From Wenyingzhuangia sp. 2_MG-2023 (GTDB taxonomy: Bacteria > Bacteroidota > Bacteroidia > Flavobacteriales > Flavobacteriaceae), in assembly GCF_030548295.1 (NCBI RefSeq), contig NZ_JAUOSB010000005.1, positions 1 to 64,000 on the forward strand: DNA of 64,000 nucleotides, given 5' to 3'. Position numbers and translations under genes: made by a program. This document shows, in pieces, positions 18,879 through 27,950 of this stretch. Under the pieces are notes generated by a model. That model made no database searches. It was not told the DNA's origin and saw only the letters and a program-made list of their open reading frames with translations. Within the stretch, counting starts at the first letter, position 1. Each line of letters starts with the position of its first letter.

Positions 18879-21299
18879 TTATTCTTTTCTTTTTATAAGT
18901 CTCTTCAAGAATACAGTTCCTTGTTTGCTAAAAAATTTAACAATATAAACTCCTGTGTTCAAATCAGAAACATTCATCGTTGTTGATCCAGAAACATCGT
19001 TCTTCAATAGTTTCCCACTGACATCATAAACATTAACTTTTTTAGGATCAATATTAAAAGAAACCTCATCAAATGTGGGATTCGGAAATAATTTAAGTGC
19101 CAATTCTTCCTCTTGTATTACCTCAACAACAGAAAGTGTATCTGTACTAAACTGAACAGCTACTGAAATTCCTTCTATAGACCATTTATTAGTTGCTTCA
19201 GTGTTACCTGTACCTACACCAAAATAAGGAATGGTATCTGTATTAAAAACAGTTTTTAAATCTATTATTTGGGTTTGATCTGACAACTTTCCATGTGAGA
19301 ATGTAACTCCGTCTTTTTTAAACGAAACATCATCATTTGACGAATGTGCGTTTGCGATAGTTATTGTGCTAAAAGAAGTTGAAATATCTTCTAAACTAAA
19401 ACCTCCACCGTTAGCGTTAAAATCTAATATTTGAACATCTCCAATGGTTTCCACCCATTCATTATCACTTCCAGTAAATATATCATCACTATTCGCGTTT
19501 GTTCCATCGCCAACACCCCATGAATAAACAGTAGCCGTACCTCCTGAAATTCCAGAAATTATTGCTTTATTGCTAGGTGGTATAACATCTATTGAGATTT
19601 TATACGTTGCCTTCTCATCGGGAGCTGTTTGAATTTCGGAATACATTGTTGCTATATTGTCTATTCCATAATTGGTACTAGCTGCTGCTTTTATTTCTAC
19701 ATCTACTGTGATTGGCTCTGGTGTATGATCTTCAAAAACATTTAATTCTACCGTCCTAACAGCCGTTTCAGACACATCACTAATCGCTAATTTAAATTCA
19801 TAATCCGTATCTTTTGCTTCGTTAGGTACACCGCTCAATGTCCAAACACCTGCTGTTGTCTCTGTGATAGTTAGCCAAGACGGATAATTATCAAGAGCTA
19901 AAAGTGCTGTAATCGTATCTCCTTCTGGATCCCAAAAGTCAATACCTTCTGTTAGTGTGTGTGTATAAGGTATCCCTTTATAAGCAGGAGGTAAAATAGT
20001 ATATTGTCTTGCCCAATTTGGTGCTCCTGGTGCTTGAAACTGTTTTAAATAATTATCTGTCAACGTTAACTGGGTAAGTGCATAAGGTTGAAGTGTAAGA
20101 ATGGGTGCATTCTCTAAGTTTGTTCTTACCAAAGGTGTTCCCCATGTAATAGCTCCTCCATTTATAATTCCTGTACTTGTCCATGCTACAAATTGATTAT
20201 CGGTCAAACAAGCTGCTGCACCAGCATTCCAAGATGTAGTACTCTGCTTTGGAAAGAAATGACCTACTACATTGTCATTCCAATCTCTAGTATCATCTCT
20301 AAAAGCATAACCATTATTGTTTCCCATCCAATCAATTATACCAAAATTATAGGTATACAAAACTTCTGGAACTACCATATTACCAGCACCACCAAAAGGA
20401 TGTCCGAATGAATAATCATCAAAAAAAGTTGCTGTTGAAAATGGATTCCCCTCTCTTTCACCAACACTGTTATTAAATGCAATTGCCGCATTAGGATTAC
20501 CCGCATGTACAGCATCGGCAAAAGCTTGGTAGACTCTCTGATCATCTATATCATCAGACGCTGGGTTGTCTCCACATTCCTCTTCCATAATATTGTCTGC
20601 GGAATCAAAACACCAAGCATCTATCAAATCACCATAACGAATAGCATACTCTTTAAGAATAAACTCTGCATAACAAAACATGTATTTTCGAACATCTGGA
20701 TTTCCTTCTTCAATATAAGGATGATTATTTATGAAACTCTGAACAGTAGCATTTGTATCACAATACGCTTCCCATCTTTCGGAAAGCTCTGGATAATCAT
20801 CAGGGATATTGTCAGGAAAACGAGCTAATAAATTGTATGAATTCACATACACCTCTGTTTTTAATCCTGCCGCCTTAATAGCCTTAAGCCAACTTAAAAA
20901 AGGATCATCGACAGATGCACGTGGCACCACTAAATTGATTAGTTTACCATTTGAATCTGTGTCGTTTTCCCACAAACTTTCTATAATATCATGAGGAGCT
21001 GTATGTACAGGAGAATAAATATTAGGGCTAGTCAAAGCAACTTGAATATAATCAATTGTTCTAAGATCTTTAATTTGTGTCAAAAAATCATCAATACGAA
21101 TCCCTTCAATATTGGTATTGTAGTTTTTCTCTGGCAACCACAATGCACCCCAAGAACCACGCATCCAGTCTGCTCTTAATCCCTGATCTGAATCGGGAAC
21201 TTGAGCTTGGATTGTTGCTACAGATGGCAATACAATTACACACACTGTGAAAAACAATATGAAAGTATTACAATGCTTTTTTAATTTTATATTTCTCAT
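18879..21299 (-). CDS. T9SS multidomain TIM-barrel protein, candidate endo-acting glycan hydrolase
   Basis: 806 aa with signal peptide to about residue 33. Residues about 42-430 look like a TIM barrel: SWGALWLPEKNYNTN (49-63), DYIQVALTSPNIYSP (83-97), LKTEVYVNSYNLLARFP (146-162), DLIDAWCFDSADNI (224-237) and AAIAFNNSVGEREGNPF (271-287). Asp232 and Glu282 are positioned like a barrel catalytic pair, but this is inference. Residues about 440-525 form an Ig/cadherin-like domain (FWDPEGDTI, WTLSGVPNEAKDTDYEF). Residues about 535-725 are a beta-rich domain with WGVGDG (594-599) and DFNANGGG (626-633), also found in the next gene. The rest is a T9SS tail (LFPNPTFDEVSF, NTGVYIVKFF). Surface location and the PUL context fit an endo-fucanase; a family such as GH168 is possible but cannot be assigned by eye. 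Confidence 0.72.
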   Translation of the reverse strand: MRNIKLKKHCNTFILFFTVCVIVLPSVATIQAQVPDSDQGLRADWMRGSWGALWLPEKNYNTNIEGIRIDDFLTQIKDLRTIDYIQVALTSPNIYSPVHTAPHDIIESLWENDTDSNGKLINLVVPRASVDDPFLSWLKAIKAAGLKTEVYVNSYNLLARFPDNIPDDYPELSERWEAYCDTNATVQSFINNHPYIEEGNPDVRKYMFCYAEFILKEYAIRYGDLIDAWCFDSADNIMEEECGDNPASDDIDDQRVYQAFADAVHAGNPNAAIAFNNSVGEREGNPFSTATFFDDYSFGHPFGGAGNMVVPEVLYTYNFGIIDWMGNNNGYAFRDDTRDWNDNVVGHFFPKQSTTSWNAGAAACLTDNQFVAWTSTGIINGGAITWGTPLVRTNLENAPILTLQPYALTQLTLTDNYLKQFQAPGAPNWARQYTILPPAYKGIPYTHTLTEGIDFWDPEGDTITALLALDNYPSWLTITETTAGVWTLSGVPNEAKDTDYEFKLAISDVSETAVRTVELNVFEDHTPEPITVDVEIKAAASTNYGIDNIATMYSEIQTAPDEKATYKISIDVIPPSNKAIISGISGGTATVYSWGVGDGTNANSDDIFTGSDNEWVETIGDVQILDFNANGGGFSLEDISTSFSTITIANAHSSNDDVSFKKDGVTFSHGKLSDQTQIIDLKTVFNTDTIPYFGVGTGNTEATNKWSIEGISVAVQFSTDTLSVVEVIQEEELALKLFPNPTFDEVSFNIDPKKVNVYDVSGKLLKNDVSGSTTMNVSDLNTGVYIVKFFSKQGTVFLKRLIKRKE

Positions 21300-21427
21300 A
21301 TAAAAGAGGGTTCTATTTTTTTAATAAAAACTTGAAAATATTTTTATCCTGATTTTTCTTAAAACTGTTAATCTATTGATACCATTTAAATTATAGATAA
21401 TTTGAGTATTTTAGTTGGAAGAAAGCA

Positions 21428-21460
21428 GTATCAAGAAGCTTAAATTTCACTTCTTGATAC
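21428..21460 (-). terminator. Strong hairpin in the gap before the TIM-barrel gene
   Basis: Perfect 11-bp stem: GTATCAAGAAG (21428-21438) pairs with CTTCTTGATAC (21450-21460), loop 11 nt. It lies 37 bp past the stop of the 306-aa protein gene. Read on the minus strand the stem is followed by TGCTTTCTT, only weakly T-rich, so partial termination or 3' end protection is likely. Confidence 0.5.
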
Positions 21461-21496
21461 TTGTTTCTCATTTAATAATTCTATTTTAAAATTGAT

Positions 21497-22417
21497 TTAT
21501 TTGATAATCAATCTACCTGTAACAACCCCTTCTGTTTTAGAGTCTAACACAACAATGTATACACCAGAACCAAGTCCTGTTACCTCTAAAGAATCAGAAG
21601 CACCAAACAACTTTACTGTTTTACCTGTAATGTCTATAATCTTTAAGCTTTCAAATTCTTTGTTTACTGTAAAAGTGCTTTCTACAACTGTTGGAAAAAT
21701 AGTTAAACCATCTTTTTTTATGTTTTCTGAAGATAGTAACGCATCAGTTGTAAATGTATATGACACATTAGTTCCTACAATTTGATATGTATTCTTGAAA
21801 GAAGGTGAATCTGCAGTAGTCATTGTGATGCTAGTAACATCATTATCACTTCCTACTGTAAAAGATTCTCCTGCAAGATTTACAAACGGTACACCAAATG
21901 TAATAGTCTCTGTAGTACTTACTGTTTGACCTATGTCGTAAGTACCCGAATTTACACCATCAACCGTGATTGAAGGGTTGTCCACTGACTGATTATCTCC
22001 TCCTCTTACCGTAATTCCATCAAAATGTAAATTTGAAATAGAGCTTTCTAAATAACCAGTTCCATTTGCATTAAAATCTACAACACTAATTGCATTTATT
22101 GTTGCAGACTCTCCTAAGTTTGCATCAATAGTAGCACCATCAACTCCCCATCTATTGCTGGCATTGCTCTCTACATATGATGAACCTGCTGTAGATGATG
22201 GAGTAACTATAGCTTGAATTTTGAATGTAGTCCCTTCTTTTGTTATTTCATCAGAAATAAGTGTAATTGCTCCAGCAACATAAGTACTATCAGAAGCAGT
22301 TCTTAAATTATAAGTGTACTCTGTCGCCACTTGTGCATTTGCTTGTGACACCCCTGTTATAAGGATTGTTGCGAACATACCTAATGTTCTTTTTACGTTT
22401 TTGTAATTTTTTTTCAT
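21497..22417 (-). CDS. Small T9SS surface protein with WGV/DFNANG domain, candidate glycan-binding protein
   Basis: 306 aa with signal peptide ending near ANAQ (29). Residues about 35-228 are beta-rich and contain WGVDG (90-94), DFNANGTG (114-121) and VSYTFTTDALLSSEN (218-232). The same elements occur in the same order in residues 535-725 of the 806-aa protein encoded next (WGVGDG, DFNANGGG, VAVQFSTDTLSVVE). Residues about 235-306 form a T9SS sorting tail (IFPTVVESTFTV, GSGVYIVVLDS). No catalytic motif is seen. A domain occurring both fused to an enzyme and alone on the surface behaves like a carbohydrate-binding module, so a glycan-capturing role is inferred. I do not recognise the family. 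Confidence 0.75.
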   Translation of the reverse strand: MKKNYKNVKRTLGMFATILITGVSQANAQVATEYTYNLRTASDSTYVAGAITLISDEITKEGTTFKIQAIVTPSSTAGSSYVESNASNRWGVDGATIDANLGESATINAISVVDFNANGTGYLESSISNLHFDGITVRGGDNQSVDNPSITVDGVNSGTYDIGQTVSTTETITFGVPFVNLAGESFTVGSDNDVTSITMTTADSPSFKNTYQIVGTNVSYTFTTDALLSSENIKKDGLTIFPTVVESTFTVNKEFESLKIIDITGKTVKLFGASDSLEVTGLGSGVYIVVLDSKTEGVVTGRLIIK

Positions 22418-22463
22418 GACTTTAATGTTTAAGTTATTATTTATTTTGGTTAGTTATTTTTTG

Positions 22464-23594
22464 TTAATTATAAGTTGATAAAAAGTTTACTGTTTTTTGA
22501 ACAATGGTTTCTAAAGTAGGGTCAATGTTTCCTCCTGATTTCCTCCAATTATGCCCTGCATTTTTAACAGTTAAAATGGAGACTGGTGCTCCTATTTCAT
22601 CTGCCCTTTTTTTCATGTGATACGCATGAGCTACTGGTATAGTAGTATCATTTTCTGCTGCCATCATATACAAAGGAGGACTGTTTGGAGTCAAATAAAA
22701 GATGGGACTCATTTCTTTATACATCTCTTTTATTTTAGAAGAATTTTTCTCCTTTTTTGTAATCCTAGAACTAAATCTATCGGCCTCCTTGGTAGCATCT
22801 TTAGTTACAAACAATTCTTTAATCGTAAAGTCTGATGGTCCATACCAAGAAACTCCAGCAATTACTTTATATGGGTTTCCATAAAGATTATAATCACCTT
22901 TAAACTCATTAGGATCTGCCAACGTAATCATTTGTGCAATGTGCCCTCCTGCAGAATCTCCCAACACAAATACTCTATTACTATCTAAACCTAAATTATT
23001 GCTGTTTTTAGAAATGTAACGTACTGCATCCATCGCATCTATTACACAATCTCTCATAAGTACAGACTTATGCTTTACCAAACGATAGTTTACAGAAACC
23101 ACTGCAAACCCTTTCTTAACAAGCTCTAAAAAAGGTTCTTTTAACGGAGATCTTGCTATATTTTCTTTACTCCCGGCAAACCACCCACCTCCATGAGTAT
23201 ATAATACAAAAGGAATTTTTTCTCCTTCTTTATGTACAGCCGGATAATAAATATCTAAATACAAATCTTCTTCTTTAGTAGTTTTGTACTTTACATTTAA
23301 GATAAGATCTTCATTTGTTTTAAGATAAGGAATTTCATATTTAGAAAATTCCTCTTTACTGATTTTAAGATCATTATCTGTATCATATTTTCTAATCAGC
23401 TTCCAAACTTGAAACAATTCAGTTCTTTCAAGCATTCCGTTTTTATTACTATCTAGTTTTGCAAATTCACTCATTGCATCCACATAGGTAGCCCTAGATT
23501 TTTCTTGTGCCACAAGAGTTCCCAAAAAAAGAAAGTTTACAGCCAGAAGGAACGCACCTTTTTGAATGATTTTATTAAGTGATGTATTTTTCAT
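22464..23594 (-). CDS. Alpha/beta-hydrolase esterase with N-terminal EF-hand pair
   Basis: 376 aa from the ATG at 23594, which places a signal peptide (MKNTSLNKII...LGTLVAQ) at the start; an in-frame ATG at 23627 would add 11 residues. Two EF-hand calcium loops follow: DSNKNGMLERTE (48-59) and DTDNDLKISKEE (71-82). Residues about 95-376 are an esterase/lipase of the hormone-sensitive-lipase-like type: oxyanion HGGGWFAGS (134-142), nucleophile elbow GDSAGG with Ser214, acid Asp316 in ENDTTIP, and His348 in AGHNW. The likely role is removal of ester groups such as acetyl from the glycan, possibly needing calcium for stability. It lies 46 bp upstream of the small T9SS protein gene. EF-hand to esterase fusions are known in Bacteroidota and Planctomycetota. 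Confidence 0.88.
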   Translation of the reverse strand: MKNTSLNKIIQKGAFLLAVNFLFLGTLVAQEKSRATYVDAMSEFAKLDSNKNGMLERTELFQVWKLIRKYDTDNDLKISKEEFSKYEIPYLKTNEDLILNVKYKTTKEEDLYLDIYYPAVHKEGEKIPFVLYTHGGGWFAGSKENIARSPLKEPFLELVKKGFAVVSVNYRLVKHKSVLMRDCVIDAMDAVRYISKNSNNLGLDSNRVFVLGDSAGGHIAQMITLADPNEFKGDYNLYGNPYKVIAGVSWYGPSDFTIKELFVTKDATKEADRFSSRITKKEKNSSKIKEMYKEMSPIFYLTPNSPPLYMMAAENDTTIPVAHAYHMKKRADEIGAPVSILTVKNAGHNWRKSGGNIDPTLETIVQKTVNFLSTYN

Positions 23595-23631
23595 TTTACA
23601 AATATTTTGATAGACAAAAAATGTCATTTTT

Positions 23632-23979
23632 TTATTTACACTTTTTTCTTACTTCCTTCTCAAACTCCATCACTACTTTTTTTGATTCAGCAGTTAAATT
23701 TGAAAGACTGGTAAAGTACTTTTGGTTTATGGCTCTCATTTGAGTTCTAGCATATTGCTTTGTGATTTCAGTAGCTCTTAACTTTTTAAGAACAGCTGCA
23801 CGATCTTTTTCTCTTTCTGCTAAAAATTTATTTAATGTAACCTTATTGTTTTCTGACAAATTAAATTGAGCAGTAGCTGTATCTACATAACAGTCGTTAC
23901 TTGGATTTGCTTTTTTCTTTTGTGCATTTGTAGATATTCCAACAAATAGAATGGAAAATAGGATGATTATTTTTTTCAT
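23632..23979 (-). CDS. Small secreted helical protein, unknown function
   Basis: 115 aa with signal peptide (MKKIIILFSILFVGISTNAQ). The mature part is mostly charged helix (LNKFLAEREKDRAAVLKKL, AINQKYFTSLSNLTAESKK) with two cysteines, one near the start (DCYVD) and one at the end (RKKC), which could form a disulfide. It resembles small Spy/CpxP-like periplasmic helical proteins only in general character. Its stop is 37 bp before the EF-hand esterase start, so they are probably co-expressed; an EF-hand enzyme chaperone role is speculative. Confidence 0.6.
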   Translation of the reverse strand: MKKIIILFSILFVGISTNAQKKKANPSNDCYVDTATAQFNLSENNKVTLNKFLAEREKDRAAVLKKLRATEITKQYARTQMRAINQKYFTSLSNLTAESKKVVMEFEKEVRKKCK

Positions 23980-24027
23980 TTTTTAGTGATTTTATTAAAA
24001 TTAAATAGACTTATAAATTTTATTCCT

Positions 24028-24060
24028 ATATCGGATTTTGAACCAAAACTCCTCCGATAT
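24028..24060 (-). terminator. Hairpin upstream of the small helical protein gene
   Basis: ATATCGGA (24028-24035) pairs with TCCGATAT (24053-24060); inner TTTTG and CAAAA can extend the stem past a small bulge. It lies about 30 bp downstream of the decayed TonB-receptor reading frame and about 50 bp before the start of the 115-aa gene, so it may be a relic terminator or part of that gene's leader. Confidence 0.4.
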
Positions 24061-24089
24061 CTTTACTTTGTCAATGTAAGTAATTACTA

Positions 24090-24263
24090 TTATTGTTTTT
24101 CATTAGTTATATTTATTGAGAGAATTCCTGGCAATACTTCTCTAGATTCATCTGTAATACTACCTGTAACTGTCTTTGTTTGTAAAAAAGCATAGATCGT
24201 ATCAGAATAAATATCCTTTTTATATTTTCTTAATTTACCTTTGTTTGATTGTTAAATAATTCT
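24090..24263 (-). pseudogene. Relic of a SusC-type N-terminal domain
   Basis: Within a 305-bp gap, the minus strand has an open stretch without a start codon, ending in TAA at 24090-24092. It reads ...FLQTKTVTGSITDESREV then LPGILSINITNEKQ. This closely follows the start of the carboxypeptidase-regulatory-like domain of SusC proteins, where the pattern is AQ-K-x-V-x-G-x-V-x-D-E-x-G-E-x-LPGV. It breaks off after about 30 residues where a full domain would continue for 60 more and a receptor for 1000. I infer a remnant of a deleted TonB-dependent receptor gene. The rest of the gap holds only a hairpin. Confidence 0.45.
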
Positions 24264-24284
24264 TCAATTTTATTTTACAAAAAC

Positions 24285-26114
24285 TTAGTTTTCACCCTCC
24301 TTTTCTACATTGATATAGAAAGCATTAGTAAGAGTTCCGTCTTCTAATTCAAACCAAGCCAACAATTCTGTTTTTCCTTTTTCAACCTCTAATTCAAGAT
24401 CCGCAGATAATGCTTCGTTATTTGCCGCTACAGACACTTCTTGATTTCCTATTTTGATAAATGCTTTTTTAAACCTCATTGCTTCTCCTTTGATACGAGG
24501 ATCTGTAGCAACAGTGGCTGCTCTTTCATCTAAAATCTCACTCCCTAAAGGCGTTTTACTTTCTGATGGCCAACGTCTTAATTTAAATAAGTACTTACCT
24601 GATTCTACAAAATTGACAAAGAATGGTGCTGGTTTCATAGGCACTCCTTCTCTAATTAACCTTTGGTTCCATGGTGGAAAATAATCTATGGTTCTGGCAT
24701 CGTGGCAAGTAATTACTTCTTCCTCATCTACACCCAAATCAATAGTTGAGTATTTAGTTTCCTTAATTACACTTTCCCACCAAGAGTCATAAAAAGCATT
24801 CATCTTTACTACTTTTTCTGGATGTTGCGCTGCAATATTATCTGTTTGCCCTGGATCGCTTGCCGTGTTGTACAATTCATTTCCATTCACCAATCTCCAA
24901 TTCCCATTCATTACGCTACTTTGTTTTCCTTTTACAGGCCAAGAAATTCTTTGAGTATCTGTTACTAAATACCTATCGGCTAAAGGTGTTTCTTTGGTTA
25001 AGTACGCACTTATATCTGTTCCGTCCATTACTTTGTCTGATTTGTAATCAATATTGGCTAAAGAACATAAGGTTGGTAAAACATCTACATGTGCTGTCAA
25101 ATCAGTCAATGAATTTCCTGTGTTTAACTTTCCATTTGGCCATCTTATGATAAAAGGTACTCTATGACCTCCTTCATATTCACTTGCTTTTGTACCACGC
25201 ATTCCTGCATTGTATCCATGTACCTCTCCTGTTTTTTCATCTACTTTATAACCTCCTGAAGTTCCATTATCTGTAGTAAAAATGACAATAGTATTCTCTG
25301 CAATTTCTAGTTCTTCCAACTTATTTAATAACTTAGAAAAGTTATCATCTACATTGGTGATCATTCCATAAAAACGCTTTTGACTTTCTAACAAACTTTC
25401 CTCATTTTTATACAAATCGTAATATTCTTCAGGAACATTGTATGGAGAATGTGGAGCGTTTAAACTTAAATAGCATAAGAATGGATCGTCTTTTTTATTT
25501 TCGATAAACTTAATCGCTTCACCAAACCAAACATCGGTACAATACCCTTCTACTTTTTCTGGTGTTCCATTTCTTAGATACGTATCTCCAAAATAATCGT
25601 TATTCCAATAATCTGGTGTTTGACCAACTCCACCACCTCCGTGATAAAATGTTTCTTGAAACCCTCTCTCTTCTGGAGCAAAAGGATGGTTATCTCCTAA
25701 ATGCCACTTTCCAAACATTCCTGTCTTGTATCCGTTATTTTGAAACACATCGGCAAGAGTCACCTCTTCTCTATTTAACATAGAAGCTCCCATAATGGTA
25801 TGCCAAACTCCGTTTCTATTACAGTTTCTACCCGTCAACAAACCTGCTCTTGTAGGTGCACATGTAGTACCCACATGGTAATTGGTTAAACTAACAGATT
25901 CATTAGCAAACTGATCAATAGTAGGAGTCTTGATAATATCATTTCCTGTATGACCTAGATCTCCATACCCTTGATCATCTGTAATAACGATAATAACATT
26001 AGGTTGTTTATTTACCTCTTCTGATTTTTTGGTTTTGCAAGAAATCAATACAGCAAACAAAGCTATCAATCCTATGTATTTGTTTCTATTTTTCATTCTA
26101 TTGGTATTACTCAT
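24285..26114 (-). CDS. S1-family sulfatase, lipoprotein, CAPTR type, long C-terminus
   Basis: 609 aa, about 100 residues longer than the neighbouring sulfatases. Lipobox LISC (Cys26); an in-frame ATG six codons in (26096) is an equally good start. Motifs: PNVIIVITDDQGYGDLGHTG (38-57), C-A-P-T-R at Cys85 followed by AGLLTGRN, GKWHLGDNHPF, and IVIFTTDNGTSGGY. Residues from about 480 (FPPWNQRL...) form an extra beta-rich domain ending in FYINVEKEGEN. Such extensions are common in arylsulfatase A-like enzymes of PULs. It follows the promoter-proximal GH29 gene by 27 bp. Confidence 0.94.
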   Translation of the reverse strand: MSNTNRMKNRNKYIGLIALFAVLISCKTKKSEEVNKQPNVIIVITDDQGYGDLGHTGNDIIKTPTIDQFANESVSLTNYHVGTTCAPTRAGLLTGRNCNRNGVWHTIMGASMLNREEVTLADVFQNNGYKTGMFGKWHLGDNHPFAPEERGFQETFYHGGGGVGQTPDYWNNDYFGDTYLRNGTPEKVEGYCTDVWFGEAIKFIENKKDDPFLCYLSLNAPHSPYNVPEEYYDLYKNEESLLESQKRFYGMITNVDDNFSKLLNKLEELEIAENTIVIFTTDNGTSGGYKVDEKTGEVHGYNAGMRGTKASEYEGGHRVPFIIRWPNGKLNTGNSLTDLTAHVDVLPTLCSLANIDYKSDKVMDGTDISAYLTKETPLADRYLVTDTQRISWPVKGKQSSVMNGNWRLVNGNELYNTASDPGQTDNIAAQHPEKVVKMNAFYDSWWESVIKETKYSTIDLGVDEEEVITCHDARTIDYFPPWNQRLIREGVPMKPAPFFVNFVESGKYLFKLRRWPSESKTPLGSEILDERAATVATDPRIKGEAMRFKKAFIKIGNQEVSVAANNEALSADLELEVEKGKTELLAWFELEDGTLTNAFYINVEKEGEN

Positions 26115-26141
26115 GGTTCTATGATTAAATCTCTATTCTGA

Positions 26142-27950
26142 CTATTGAATTGGCTTGATAATTATTGATTTTAAACTGGAAGTCTCAGGATTCCCTTCAA
26201 CTAAAGAAACTGATATAGTATGTTTTCCTGCGGTTTTAAACTCTATAATTCCCATTGGATATGCATTGTACTTTTCTGTGGCTGCTTGTTGATTCTGCAC
26301 CTCAACCCCCTCATCTGTAGTTGTTTTCCAGACCAAACGACCCTGCCCACTATAATTTAAATCCAAATAATAGTAACCTGGTTTTAAGACGTTTACTTCC
26401 CATTCAGCTTTTCCATTTTTTTCCCACAAACTTACTTGAGTTGTTTTTTTCCACTCTCCAAACTTCTCCATCCATCTTACAGAATTTTTAGTTGCATTAG
26501 AAACCGTTGCAAAATCTGTTAACATTTCTGTTTTAATATTTGGATATATACCTAAAGCTTTATCAACCTTTGCCTTTTCTGCTTTTGTTTTTAAAACAAC
26601 CTCTATTACAGAAACGGTAGCATTTGGTTTTTCAAATGGAACATCTATAACAATCCAATTGTTCTTACGGTTATATTTAAGTTCCGATTGATTCTTATTC
26701 TTTCCTACAATATTTACAGATGCAATTTCACTCTCTAACCCTGGCACGTACAGTTTTCCGTCTTGTGGCCAATCAAATACAGAAAGATATAAAGAATGGT
26801 CTTGTGTGGTTACATCTCCCCAAGATAATGCATGTCCCCATGGAGAACTTCCTGCCCCATAAATAACTTGTGGATAATTTTGAATCCATTGACCTGCTTC
26901 TTCTAAAAACTGAACTCCTATTTTAGGCACACTACCTTCTCCATTAGGTCCAACATTAAACAAATAAGTACCTCCTCTACCCACGGTAGATATTAGTCTG
27001 TGTAAAATTTCTTTTGGACTTTTAAAATTGTTATCATACCAAGCGTATGACCATGAATCGTTGTTGGTATCGCAGCTTTCCCACAACACATCTAAATTGG
27101 TAGGAGGCACCTCCATGTCTCCATGACTTACATAATCTCCCAAACCATAACCAATTCTACTACAAAGCATTGTATTGGGTTGTAATTCTCTTACCATATC
27201 TGCCAATTCTACTACATATTCTTTTGGCATTCCACCTGGTGTGTCAAACCACACAAAATCTATAGTTCCGTAATTGCTACAAATTTCTTTTACCTGAGGC
27301 TTACATTTATTGTAGAAATAATCTTTAAATGGGGCTTCTTTACCATTTTTGTGTGTAGTTGGTCCATTAGCACCTCCTGGAGTTGTCCAATCTTGATAAT
27401 GTGAATAATAAAACCCAAATCCTAAACCTAATTCATGACAAGCTGCAGATAATTCTTTCATAGGGTCACGTCCGAAAGGAGTAGCATCTACAATGTTAAA
27501 ATCACTTGCTTTAGAATCAAACATAGCAAAACCTTCGTGATGCTTACTGGTAATAATAATATATTTCATACCTGCATCTTTTGCTAGTTGAGCAATTGCT
27601 TTGGCATCAAATTTTGTGGGGTTAAAATCTTTGGCTACTTTTTTATAGTCTTCTGTAGAAATATCTGCCACTCTTTTGTGCATAAGCCATTCCCCAATAC
27701 CATAATATGTTTTATCATTCCACTTTCCTGCTAAATGAGAATACAACCCCCAATGGATAAACATTCCGAAATTGCTTTCATCAAAAAACTTCCCTCTTCC
27801 TTCTCTTATGTTGTTATTTATAACAGAAGTTTCTCCCCACATCTCATCCATACCTTGATCTATTTCTTTTTTTTCCTGAGAAAAAACTTGAAAAGAAAAA
27901 AGCATTACCACACACAACAACTTGATATATGGATTATGATTTTTTAACAT
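26142..27950 (-). CDS. GH29 alpha-L-fucosidase with C-terminal jelly-roll-like domain
   Basis: 602 aa from the ATG at 27950, which starts a signal peptide (MLKNHNPYIKLLCVVMLFSF ending near VFSQ); an ATG 30 bp upstream is in frame but less likely. Barrel motifs: [48 protein letters not shown] and IDFVWFDTPGG, with nucleophile Asp236. A WSYAWYDNN motif and YLFNVGPNGEGSVP follow. Residues after about 455 form an added beta-sandwich (WEVNVLKPGYYYLDLNYSG, GKHTISVSLVEG) resembling CBM35/CBM6-like modules often attached to GH29. It is the first gene behind the PUL-A promoter, 394 bp downstream of the regulator gene. Confidence 0.93.
   Translation of the reverse strand: MLKNHNPYIKLLCVVMLFSFQVFSQEKKEIDQGMDEMWGETSVINNNIREGRGKFFDESNFGMFIHWGLYSHLAGKWNDKTYYGIGEWLMHKRVADISTEDYKKVAKDFNPTKFDAKAIAQLAKDAGMKYIIITSKHHEGFAMFDSKASDFNIVDATPFGRDPMKELSAACHELGLGFGFYYSHYQDWTTPGGANGPTTHKNGKEAPFKDYFYNKCKPQVKEICSNYGTIDFVWFDTPGGMPKEYVVELADMVRELQPNTMLCSRIGYGLGDYVSHGDMEVPPTNLDVLWESCDTNNDSWSYAWYDNNFKSPKEILHRLISTVGRGGTYLFNVGPNGEGSVPKIGVQFLEEAGQWIQNYPQVIYGAGSSPWGHALSWGDVTTQDHSLYLSVFDWPQDGKLYVPGLESEIASVNIVGKNKNQSELKYNRKNNWIVIDVPFEKPNATVSVIEVVLKTKAEKAKVDKALGIYPNIKTEMLTDFATVSNATKNSVRWMEKFGEWKKTTQVSLWEKNGKAEWEVNVLKPGYYYLDLNYSGQGRLVWKTTTDEGVEVQNQQAATEKYNAYPMGIIEFKTAGKHTISVSLVEGNPETSSLKSIIIKPIQ

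Noticed and set aside
23986-24195. 69-codon plus-strand frame
   Set aside because: Antisense to the SusC relic, which is the better reading of this stretch.
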